A stretch of 64,000 bases of DNA, taken from positions 806,001-870,000 of the forward strand of contig NC_018514.1 of the NCBI RefSeq assembly GCF_000292915.1. Reading direction: 5' to 3'. The position numbers and the translations under genes were made by a program. Within the stretch, counting starts at the first letter, position 1; every line of letters starts with the position of its first letter. This document shows positions 43,973-52,025 of this stretch, one piece after another. This stretch comes from Burkholderia cepacia GG4. Lineage in GTDB: Bacteria > Pseudomonadota > Gammaproteobacteria > Burkholderiales > Burkholderiaceae. The notes below the pieces were generated by a model. That model ran no database searches. It saw only the letters and a list, made by a program, of their open reading frames with translations, and was not told the origin of the DNA.

Positions 43973-46900
43973 ATGACCGCCACCCCCGTCAAGAGCGTGT
44001 GCCCGTACTGCGGCGTCGGCTGCGGGATGGTGCTGCACGTCGAGGATGGCGAGGTCGTCAAGGTGTCCGGCGACTCAGACCATCCGACCAACTTCGGGCG
44101 GCTGTGCACGAAGGGTTCGTCCGCGCACGTCGCGTTGCGCCGTTCCGGGCGGCTCGATCGCGCGTTCGTGCGCCGTGCGCGCGAGGACGACCTCGTGCCG
44201 CAGCCGGCCCGCGACGCGATCGCCGAGACCGCGCGCCGGCTGCGTGCGGTGCTCGACACGCACGGGCCCGATGCGCTGTCGTTCTACGTGTCGGGGCAGA
44301 TGTCGATCGAGGCGCAGTACCTCGTGAACAAGCTCGCGAAGGGCTTCGTCGGCACCAACAACATCGAATCGAACTCGCGCCTGTGCATGGCGAGCGCGAG
44401 TACCGGCTACAAGCAGTCGCTCGGCGCCGACGGCCCGCCCGGGTCGTACCAGGACTTCGATCGCGCGAACCTGTTCTTCGTGATCGGCGCGAACATGGCC
44501 GACTGTCACCCGATCCTGTTCCTGCGGATGATGGATCGCGTGAAAGCCGGCGCGAAGCTGATCGTCGTCGACCCGCGCCGCACCGGCACCGCCGACAAGG
44601 CCGACCTGTTCCTGCAGATCCGGCCGGGCACCGATCTCGCGCTGACCAACGGGCTGCTGCACCTGCTGCATGCGAACGGCCGCACCGACGCCGCGTTCAT
44701 CGATACATACACCGAAGGCTGGGACGCGATGCCCGCGTTCCTTGCCGACTACACGCCCGAGCGCGTCGCCGACATCACGGGCCTCGCGGAAGCCGACCTC
44801 CGCACGGCCGCGCAATGGATCGGCGAAGCGCAGGACTGGATGAGCTGCTGGACGATGGGGCTCAACCAGAGCACCCACGGCGTGTGGAACACCAACGCGA
44901 TCTGCAACCTGCATCTTGCCACCGGCAAGATCTGCCGGCCGGGCAGCGGGCCGTTCTCGCTGACCGGCCAACCGAACGCAATGGGCGGGCGCGAGATGGG
45001 CTACATGGGCCCCGGCCTGCCGGGCCAGCGCTCGGTGCTGTCCGACGACGACCGGCGCTTCGTCGAGAACCTGTGGCGCGTGCCGGCCGGCACGCTGCGC
45101 AAGGACACCGGCAACGGCACGGTCGACCTGTTCGAACGGATGGCGGCCGGCGACATCAAGGCGTGCTGGATCATCTGCACGAACCCGGTCGCGACCGTGC
45201 CGAACCGGCAGAACGTGATCGCGGGGCTGCAGGCCGCGGAGCTCGTGATCGCGCAGGACGCGTTCCTCGACACCGAGACCAACCGCTACGCGGACATCCT
45301 GCTGCCTGGCGCGCTGTGGGCCGAGGGCGACGGCGTGATGATCAACTCCGAGCGCAACATGACGCTGATGCGCGCCGCGATCGCACCGCTCGGCGACGCG
45401 CTGCCCGACTGGCGCATCATCGCGGAAGTGGCGCGCGCGATGGGCTTCGGCGATGCGTTCGACTATGCGTCGGCGGCCGACGTGTTCGACGAGATCGTGC
45501 GCTTTTCGAATCCGGCGACCGGCTACGACCTGCGCGGCGCGAGCCATGCGGCGCTGCGCGACGGCCCGGTGCAATGGCCGGTCGCACCGGGCACCGCGCG
45601 CGAGCGGCACCCGATTCGCTACCTGAACGACGGCGTGAGCCAGACGCTGCGCCAGGCCGCCGACGGGCACGACGCGCCGCGTCTTGCGTTTCCGACCGCG
45701 TCGGGCAAGGCGCGCTTCTTCGCGCGGCCGCACATCGCGCCGGCCGAACTGCCCGACGGCACGTTCCCGATCGTGTTGAACACCGGGCGGCTGCAGCATC
45801 AATGGCACACCATGACGAAGACGGGCAAGGTCGCGATGCTGAACAAGCTCAATCCGCGCCCGTTCGTCGAACTGCATCCGGATGACGCGAGCGCGCTCGG
45901 CATCGCCACCAAGGACAGCGTCGAGATTCGCTCGGCACGCGGCCGCGCGGTGCTGCCGGCCGTGGTGACGGACCGCGTGCAGCGCGGCAACTGCTTCGCG
46001 CCGATGCACTGGAACGACGTGTACGGCGACGACCTGTGCATCAACGCGGTGACGAACGACGCGATCGATCCGGAATCGCAGCAACCCGAACTGAAATACT
46101 GCGCGGTCGCGCTGACGCGCGTCGACACGGACGCATTCGCGTCCGCCGCCGACGACGCGGCGCGATCCGATGCGTGCGGCGACGACGCGCGCCCCGCGCC
46201 GGCGATCGTGCCGAACATGGTTTCACAGGAATCCGACATGGCAGACCTCGACACTTTCGCGGCCGCACTCGGCGTGGCCGATCTCGTGCCGCCGCCGCTC
46301 TCCGAGGCGGAGCGCCTGTACGTGGCCGGCCTCGTCAGCGGGCTGAAGGCGAGCGCCGGCCGGCGCGAAGGCGGCGTGCCGGTGCTACCGGCCGGCGCGC
46401 CGCTCGCGCCGCCGGTGCGGTTCTGGCTCGACGGGATGCTCGCGGGCCTGTTCAGCCGCTCGCTGCCCGCCCGCACGCCGGATGCCGCGGCACCGGCGCT
46501 GCCGGCGGAGGCCGCCGCGCCCGGCGGCGTGCGGATCGTGCGCACGCGGCCGAAGGTCGTGCTGCTGTGGGCATCGCAGACCGGCAACATCGAATCGCTG
46601 ACCGAGGATTACGCGACGCAGCTGATGAACGCGGGCTTCGAGATCCGCACCGCGTGCATGTCCGACTATCCGCTCGCGTCGCTGGCCGGTGCGCAATACG
46701 TGCTGCTGATGACGAGCACGTTCGGCGACGGCGATGCGCCCGACAACGGCAGCGAGTTCTGGGACGCGCTGCAGGCCGGCAGCGCCGCGCGCCTGGACGG
46801 CGTGCACTTCGCGGTGCTCGCGTTCGGCGACCGCAACTACGACCAGTTCTGCGGGCACGGCCGCCGGCTCGATGCACGGCTCGCGGAGCTCGGCGCGGCG

Positions 46901-48160
46901 CGGCTCTGTGCACGCGTCGACTGCGACGTCGAATTCCAGCGCGATGCGGACCAGTGGCTCGAACGCGTGGTCGCACGGATCAAGGAAGCGGATGCGGCGC
47001 TGCATGCGGTGCCGACGACCGGGATGAGCCCGTCGGGGCTGCTGCCGACCAAGGCGCATCCGGCGCCGTCGAAGCTCGTCGCGAACCTGCGTCTCAACCG
47101 CCCGGGCGCCGCCAAGGACACGCGCTACGTGTCGCTGTCGACCGAAGGCGCGAACCTCGAATACGAAACCGGCGACGCGCTCGGCGTGTGGCCAACCAAC
47201 TGCCCGGAGCTGGTCGACGAGTTGCTGTCGGTCACTGCGCTGAAGGCCGATGCACCCGTGTCGGTCGCCGGCGTCGGCGACGTGCGGCTCGGCGATGCGC
47301 TCGCGCGCCACTTCGATATCACGCGCCCGCATCCCGATACGCTCGCCTTCATCGCATCGCGCAGCGCGAACGGCGCGCTGAAGGCGCTGCTCGGCGACGA
47401 TCGCAAGGCTGACCTGAAGCAATGGTTGTGGGGGCAACAGCTGGCGGACGTGCTGCACGAGTTCCCGATCGACCTGTCGGGCCCGGAGCTGGTCGCGATG
47501 CTGAAGCGGCTGCAGCCGCGCCTGTATTCGATCGCGTCGAGCCCGAGCGCGCATCAGGGCGAGATCCACCTGACCGTGTCGGCCGTGCGCTATCACAACG
47601 GCCGGCGCGCGCGCAAAGGCGTCGCGTCGACGTTCCTCGCCGATCGCGCGGACGATGGCCGCGTGCCGGTGTTCGTGCAGAAGTCCGCGCATTTCCGGCC
47701 GCCGGTGAACGGCGACGTGCCGGTCGTGATGGTCGGCCCCGGCACCGGCGTCGCGCCGTTCCGCGGCTTCCTGCACGAGCGGCAGGCGCGCGGCGCGCGC
47801 GGGCGCAACTGGCTGTTCTTCGGCGAGCAGCACGCGCAGACCGACTTCTACTACGGCGACGAGCTGGGCGCGATGCGCGACAGCGGCTTCCTGACGCGGC
47901 TCGATGTGGCGTTCTCGCGCGACCAGGCTGACAAGATCTACGTGCAGGACCGGATGCGCGAGCAGGGCGCCGAGCTGTACGCGTGGCTGGAGGAGGGCGC
48001 GCACTTCTACGTGTGCGGCGACGCGGCGCGGATGGCCAAGGACGTCGACACCGCGCTGAAGGCGGTCGTTGCGGAGCACGGCGGGATGTCGGACGAAGCC
48101 GCGAACGACTACGTCGCGCGGCTCGCGAAGGCGCGGCGCTACATGCGGGACGTGTACTGA
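43973..48160 (+). CDS. Assimilatory nitrate reductase fused to a CysJ-like flavoprotein reductase
   Basis: A 1395-residue fusion. Residues 1 to about 720 are a molybdopterin nitrate reductase of the NasA/NarB type with an N-terminal [4Fe-4S] motif (Cys10, Cys13, Cys17 in CPYCGVGCGM, and the Cys of GRLCTKGS). About 720-855 is a linker with a helix-rich patch. About 857-1005 is a flavodoxin-like FMN domain (VVLLWASQTGNIESLTEDYA; TSTFGDGDAPDNGSEFW). About 1040-1395 is the FAD/NADPH reductase of the CysJ/P450-reductase type (RLYSIASSPSAHQGEIHLTV; VGPGTGVAPFRGFL; FYVCGDAARMAKDVD). Electrons from NADPH can thus pass through FAD and FMN to the molybdenum site within one chain, reducing nitrate to nitrite for NirBD. 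Starts after GGGAG, 16 bases past nirD. Confidence 0.95.
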   Translation: MTATPVKSVCPYCGVGCGMVLHVEDGEVVKVSGDSDHPTNFGRLCTKGSSAHVALRRSGRLDRAFVRRAREDDLVPQPARDAIAETARRLRAVLDTHGPDALSFYVSGQMSIEAQYLVNKLAKGFVGTNNIESNSRLCMASASTGYKQSLGADGPPGSYQDFDRANLFFVIGANMADCHPILFLRMMDRVKAGAKLIVVDPRRTGTADKADLFLQIRPGTDLALTNGLLHLLHANGRTDAAFIDTYTEGWDAMPAFLADYTPERVADITGLAEADLRTAAQWIGEAQDWMSCWTMGLNQSTHGVWNTNAICNLHLATGKICRPGSGPFSLTGQPNAMGGREMGYMGPGLPGQRSVLSDDDRRFVENLWRVPAGTLRKDTGNGTVDLFERMAAGDIKACWIICTNPVATVPNRQNVIAGLQAAELVIAQDAFLDTETNRYADILLPGALWAEGDGVMINSERNMTLMRAAIAPLGDALPDWRIIAEVARAMGFGDAFDYASAADVFDEIVRFSNPATGYDLRGASHAALRDGPVQWPVAPGTARERHPIRYLNDGVSQTLRQAADGHDAPRLAFPTASGKARFFARPHIAPAELPDGTFPIVLNTGRLQHQWHTMTKTGKVAMLNKLNPRPFVELHPDDASALGIATKDSVEIRSARGRAVLPAVVTDRVQRGNCFAPMHWNDVYGDDLCINAVTNDAIDPESQQPELKYCAVALTRVDTDAFASAADDAARSDACGDDARPAPAIVPNMVSQESDMADLDTFAAALGVADLVPPPLSEAERLYVAGLVSGLKASAGRREGGVPVLPAGAPLAPPVRFWLDGMLAGLFSRSLPARTPDAAAPALPAEAAAPGGVRIVRTRPKVVLLWASQTGNIESLTEDYATQLMNAGFEIRTACMSDYPLASLAGAQYVLLMTSTFGDGDAPDNGSEFWDALQAGSAARLDGVHFAVLAFGDRNYDQFCGHGRRLDARLAELGAARLCARVDCDVEFQRDADQWLERVVARIKEADAALHAVPTTGMSPSGLLPTKAHPAPSKLVANLRLNRPGAAKDTRYVSLSTEGANLEYETGDALGVWPTNCPELVDELLSVTALKADAPVSVAGVGDVRLGDALARHFDITRPHPDTLAFIASRSANGALKALLGDDRKADLKQWLWGQQLADVLHEFPIDLSGPELVAMLKRLQPRLYSIASSPSAHQGEIHLTVSAVRYHNGRRARKGVASTFLADRADDGRVPVFVQKSAHFRPPVNGDVPVVMVGPGTGVAPFRGFLHERQARGARGRNWLFFGEQHAQTDFYYGDELGAMRDSGFLTRLDVAFSRDQADKIYVQDRMREQGAELYAWLEEGAHFYVCGDAARMAKDVDTALKAVVAEHGGMSDEAANDYVARLAKARRYMRDVY

Positions 48161-48211
48161 CCGACTGCGGGCGCGGCGGGCGCCGTCCGGTGCCCGCCGC
48201 ACCGCTGGCGC

Positions 48212-48397
48212 TTACTGCTGCCGGTCCCACGCGCGCGCCTGCTCGGCGCGCACGAACGCTTCCGACGACTGCGGCAGCAGGTTGCGGAACGCACCGCCGT
48301 CGCTTTCGATCACGTCGACCATTTTCACGATCATTTCTTCCGGATCGTGCTGTTCGAGCGGGAAGGTCAGCCGCTCGGGCGTCACCGTATGGATGGC
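48212..48397 (-). pseudogene. C-terminal remnant of an oxidoreductase-like gene
   Basis: On the minus strand about 60 codons ending at TAA 48214-48212 read as a plausible enzyme tail (PERLTFPLEQHDPEEMIVKM; VIESDGGAFRNLLPQSSEAF). It lacks any start or N-terminal domain; upstream the frame runs into the opposite-strand LysR remnant. The wording resembles the C-terminus of a short-chain dehydrogenase, but the fragment is too short to be sure of the family. Confidence 0.5.
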
Positions 48398-48829
48398 CGG
48401 ATCGTGCCCGCGCTGACGTGCGCGCTAGTCGCGTCGCCCGGTTATCTGGCGCGGCACGGCACACCCGCGTCGATCGCAGGGCTGGAGCGGCATGCATGCA
48501 TTCGTTTCCGGTTCTCGGAGAGCGGGCGCCTGCACAAGTGGCTGCTGCACGACGTGCGCTACGACCTCGATCTCGATCCGGAGGGCGTATTCGTGACGAA
48601 CGATGCCGATGCGGTGATCGATGCGGCGCGCGCCGGTGTCGGGATCGCGTTTGCGTTCATGCGAGAACGGATCGAGCAGGACATGCGCGACGGCGCGCTC
48701 GTCGAGGTGCTGCCGGGTGCGTGCCGGACGCTGCCGCCGATGTGGCTGTACTACGTGAATCGCAAGCACGTGCCGGCGAAGCTGCGCGCGTTCATCGACG
48801 TGCTGCGCGAGCGGGCCGATACCGACTAG
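48398..48829 (+). pseudogene. Truncated LysR regulator (C-terminal remnant)
   Basis: About 143 codons encode the second half of a LysR effector-binding domain (TCALVASPGYLARHGTPASI; DAVIDAARAGVGIAFAFMRE; YVNRKHVPAKLRAFIDVLRE) and end at TAG 48827-48829. The DNA-binding domain and first lobe are absent, and the sequence upstream belongs to the minus-strand oxidoreductase remnant. An ATG at 48347 precedes it in frame but adds only shadow sequence. Non-functional as a regulator. Confidence 0.8.
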
Positions 48830-48871
48830 CGTGCACTGCAGCGATGCGCGGGGTGGCGCACGGTGACGGCT

Positions 48872-49492
48872 TCATTCCGCGCGACGCGCAAAGAACCGCT
48901 GCATTTCGCGGTCGGTCGGCGGCTTGCCGGTGAAGACTTCCGCGTAGGTGGCGATGCGCGCCATGCGCTCGTCCATCGGCTCCGTCATCTTCATCGAGAC
49001 GTAGCCGAGCTGGGTCAGATACATCGTGCGGGCGCGCACCTGCGCCTCGACCGGCGCGTAGTCGAAGCGCTCGAACATCGCCGTCAGCGCCGCGATCCGC
49101 TTCGCGTCCGCGTCGGCCAGCTCGGTCGCGATCTCGGGGGCCTGCTGCCCCCAGCTGCGGATCGCCGCTTCGTAGCGGTTGTCGAAGATCGCATCGTCGA
49201 ACCAGCAGTCGAATACGTTCAGCACGGCTTCCGAGATCGTGTCGGCATACGCTTCCGTGCGCGCGAGCCAGTTGTCGGTGTTCTTCGCCTTCCAGCGCGC
49301 GAGCAGCGTCGCGAGCAGTTCTTCCCGGTCCCTGAAGAACCAGTAGAAGCTCGTGCGCGACAGATTCAGCTTCTTCGCGAGCGGCAGGATCCGCACGAAC
49401 TCGACGCCGCCTTCGAGCAGGCTTTCCGTCGCGGCGTCCAGCCACGTGTCTGCCGATCCGCGAATGTTCTCGGCTGCAATCGGTTCTTCCAT
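48872..49492 (-). CDS. TetR-family transcriptional regulator
   Basis: A 206-residue regulator. The N-terminal helix-turn-helix reads AATESLLEGGVEFVRILPLA then KKLNLSRTSFYWFFRDREEL, the standard TetR recognition region. The C-terminal domain (about 75-206) is helical and would bind an effector. ATG 49492 is taken as the start because the upstream frame is not conserved in type. It is divergent from the OYE-type demethylase gene; an interrupted dyad at 49625-49662 overlaps that gene's -35 box, so repression of the island is likely. Confidence 0.9.
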   Translation of the reverse strand: MEEPIAAENIRGSADTWLDAATESLLEGGVEFVRILPLAKKLNLSRTSFYWFFRDREELLATLLARWKAKNTDNWLARTEAYADTISEAVLNVFDCWFDDAIFDNRYEAAIRSWGQQAPEIATELADADAKRIAALTAMFERFDYAPVEAQVRARTMYLTQLGYVSMKMTEPMDERMARIATYAEVFTGKPPTDREMQRFFARRAE

Positions 49493-49624
49493 CAGGCAAA
49501 CGTCCTCTCGTTCCAGTCGTCGATCGGGTGCGCACTTCGCAACCCGCATTGTGCCGCACCGGCGGCCCGCACACCCGGTCAAAACGCCACGCTACGCCCG
49601 TCGTACGGGGTTTCCCGAGCTCAA

Positions 49625-49675
49625 TGTACATCAGTGTTTTGTTTACTTGACACCTGTGTACAGCGATTTTAACCT
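49625..49675 (+). promoter_or_regulatory. Promoter with interrupted dyad upstream of the demethylase gene
   Basis: TGTACANNNGTGT at 49625-49637 faces ACACNNNTGTACA at 49650-49662 across 12 bases; the paired parts are exact. A TTGACA -35 box (49647-49652) lies inside the dyad and is followed 17 bases later by TAACCT (49670-49675). The layout suits repression by the divergent TetR protein. Confidence 0.5.
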
Positions 49676-49742
49676 GAGTCGCAACAGTCACTCATGTCAG
49701 GCCGTCACGAACCACGCTCCCGTTCCCACCGAGAGGAATCCC

Positions 49743-51779
49743 ATGTCGAACGATCCGCTGCTGCAGCCGTACACCCTCAAACATCTGACGTTTCGCAATC
49801 GCATCATGACGACGTCGCACGAGCCGGCTTATGCGGAGGACGGGATGCCGAAGGCACGTTACCGTGCGTACCACGTCGAGCGCGCGAAGGCGGGCATCGC
49901 GCTGACGATGACGGCCGGCTCCGCGGCGATCTCGAAGGACAGCCCGCCCGTGTTCAACAACATCCTCGCGTACCGCGACGAGGTCGTGCCGTGGATGAAG
50001 GATCTGGTCGACGAGTGCCACGAACACGGTGCGAAAGTGATGATCCAGCTCACCCATCTCGGCCGCCGCACGCGCTGGGACAAAGGCGACTGGCTGCCGG
50101 CGGTGTCGCCGTCGCATGCGCGCGAACCCGCGCACCGCGCGTTTCCGAAGAAGCTCGAGGAGTGGGATGTCGAACGGATCGTGCGCGACTATGCGGACGC
50201 GGCAGAGCGGATGAAGGCGGCCGGTCTCGACGGGATCGAGCTGGAAGCCTACGGACACCTGATGGACCAGTTCTGGTCGCCGCTGACGAACACGCTCGAC
50301 GCGCCGTACGGCGGCCCGCTCGAAAACCGGATGCGCTTCACGTTCGACGTGCTGCGCGCGATCCGCAAGCGCGTCGGCGACGCGTTCATCGTCGGGATAC
50401 GCTACACCGCCGACGAAATGATCGCCGGCGGGCTGACGAAGGAGGAGGGGATCCAGTTGTCGCTCGCGATGAAGTCGAGCGGCCTGATCGACTTCCTGAA
50501 CGTGATTCGCGGGCACCTCGAAACCGACGCGGGCCTGACGGACATCATCCCGATCATGGGGATGAAGAGTGCACCGCACCTCGATTTTGCCGGCGAGATG
50601 CGCGGCATCACCGAGTTTCCGACCTTCCATGCCGCGCGGATCCAGGACGTGCCGACCGCGCGCCACGCGATCGCGTCCGGCAAGGTCGACATGATCGGCA
50701 TGACGCGCGCGCACATGACCGATCCGCATATCGTGCGCAAGATCATCGAGCGCCGCGAGGACGAGATTCGTCCGTGCGTCGGCGCGAACTACTGCCTGGA
50801 CCGGATCTATCAGGGCGGCGCCGCGTTCTGCATTCACAACGCGGCCACCGGCCGCGAGACGACGATGCCGCATGTGATTCCGACCGCGCCGGCAACGCGC
50901 AAGGTCGTCATCGTCGGTGCCGGTCCGGCCGGTCTCGAGGCGGCGCGCGTTGCCGGCGAGCGCGGGCACGACGTGGTCGTGTTCGAGGCGACCGGCCATC
51001 CGGGCGGCCAGGTCCGCCTGACGGCGCAGACGCCGCGCCGCAAGGAAATGCTCGGCATCATCGACTGGCGGATGGCGCAGTGCGAGCGGCTCGGCGTGCG
51101 CTTCGCGTTCAACACGTGGGCGGACGCGTCGACCGTTCTCGACGAGCAGCCGGACGTCGTGATCGTCGCGACGGGCGGGATGCCGGACGTCGACGTGCTG
51201 ACCGACGGGGCCGAGCATGTGGTGTCCGCGTGGGACATCATTTCCGGCGACGTGAAGCCGGGCCGCAATGTGCTGATCTACGACGACGCGGGCGATCACC
51301 CGGCGCTGCAGGCGGCGGAGACGATCGCGCATGCAGGCGGCGCGGTCGAGATCATGACACCCGACCGCGCGTTCTCGCCCGAAGTGATGAGCATGAATCT
51401 CGTGCCGTACATGCGCTCGCTGCAGAAGCTCGACGCGAAGTTTACGGTCACCTACCGGCTCGAGGCCGTCCGGCGCGAAGGCGGCGAACTGGTTGCGGTC
51501 GTCGGCAGCGACTACGGCGGCATTCGCAACGAGCGTCGCTACGACCAGATCGTCGTCAATCACGGCACGATCCCGCTGGACGAGCTGTACTTCGCGCTGA
51601 AACCGCAATCGACGAACCTCGGCGCGGTCAACTACGACGACTTGATCGACGGCAAGCCACAGGTCGAGAACCGCAATCCGTCGGGCCGCTTCCAGTTGTT
51701 CCGGATCGGCGACGCGGTGTCCGCACGCAACACGCACGCGGCGATCTACGACGCGCTGCGGCTCGTCAAGGATCTGTAA
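49743..51779 (+). CDS. Old-Yellow-Enzyme-type flavin oxidoreductase with C-terminal FAD/NAD domain (N-demethylase-like)
   Basis: A 678-residue enzyme of the TMADH/2,4-dienoyl-CoA reductase class. Residues about 1-335 form the FMN TIM barrel (KVMIQLTHLGRRTRWDKGDW; DGIELEAYGHLMDQFWSPLT). The Fe-S region has Cys345, Cys351 and Cys363 (CVGANYC...FC), with Ala348 where TMADH has its second Cys. Residues about 380-678 are the FAD/NAD half (VVIVGAGPAGLEAARVAGER). The CVGANYC wording recalls betaine demethylases such as DgcA and StcD, which oxidatively remove N-methyl groups; dienoyl-CoA reductase is the alternative. ATG 49743 follows GAGAGGAAT. It heads the accessory island. Confidence 0.88.
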   Translation: MSNDPLLQPYTLKHLTFRNRIMTTSHEPAYAEDGMPKARYRAYHVERAKAGIALTMTAGSAAISKDSPPVFNNILAYRDEVVPWMKDLVDECHEHGAKVMIQLTHLGRRTRWDKGDWLPAVSPSHAREPAHRAFPKKLEEWDVERIVRDYADAAERMKAAGLDGIELEAYGHLMDQFWSPLTNTLDAPYGGPLENRMRFTFDVLRAIRKRVGDAFIVGIRYTADEMIAGGLTKEEGIQLSLAMKSSGLIDFLNVIRGHLETDAGLTDIIPIMGMKSAPHLDFAGEMRGITEFPTFHAARIQDVPTARHAIASGKVDMIGMTRAHMTDPHIVRKIIERREDEIRPCVGANYCLDRIYQGGAAFCIHNAATGRETTMPHVIPTAPATRKVVIVGAGPAGLEAARVAGERGHDVVVFEATGHPGGQVRLTAQTPRRKEMLGIIDWRMAQCERLGVRFAFNTWADASTVLDEQPDVVIVATGGMPDVDVLTDGAEHVVSAWDIISGDVKPGRNVLIYDDAGDHPALQAAETIAHAGGAVEIMTPDRAFSPEVMSMNLVPYMRSLQKLDAKFTVTYRLEAVRREGGELVAVVGSDYGGIRNERRYDQIVVNHGTIPLDELYFALKPQSTNLGAVNYDDLIDGKPQVENRNPSGRFQLFRIGDAVSARNTHAAIYDALRLVKDL

Positions 51780-51922
51780 TGCGCAGGGCCGGCGCGGGTC
51801 GCCGGCCCCGGGCGAGCGGCCGGAACGGGAGCGATTTCCGCACGCCTGCGCGGCGCTCCCGGTGTCTGCCGCCGGCCTTCGCCGGCCGTTCGCGACGCAA
51901 GGGTAAACACATTTTTAGCGCA

Positions 51923-51952
51923 TTGACAGTTGGTTCCACGTGGGACTAATCT
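51923..51952 (+). promoter_or_regulatory. Promoter with CCACGTGG palindrome ahead of the M24 gene
   Basis: TTGACA (51923-51928) and TAATCT (51947-51952) are 18 bases apart. Between them lies GTTCCACGTGGGAC (51933-51946), with an exact 8-bp palindrome at its centre. An operator between -35 and -10 is a strong repression site. The M24 gene starts 74 bases downstream. Confidence 0.5.
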
Positions 51953-52025
51953 GCGTCGAAACAGTCAGTGCGTCGGATCCGCGCTCCACCCCGAGCGCCC
52001 ACACTCCAGCCAGAAGGGAACCGCC

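Noticed and set aside
28658..48829. A single inversion between the two LysR scars as a common cause
   Set aside because: Mentally reversing the segment between the scars would still leave both regulators without their N-termini, so two separate deletions explain the data better.
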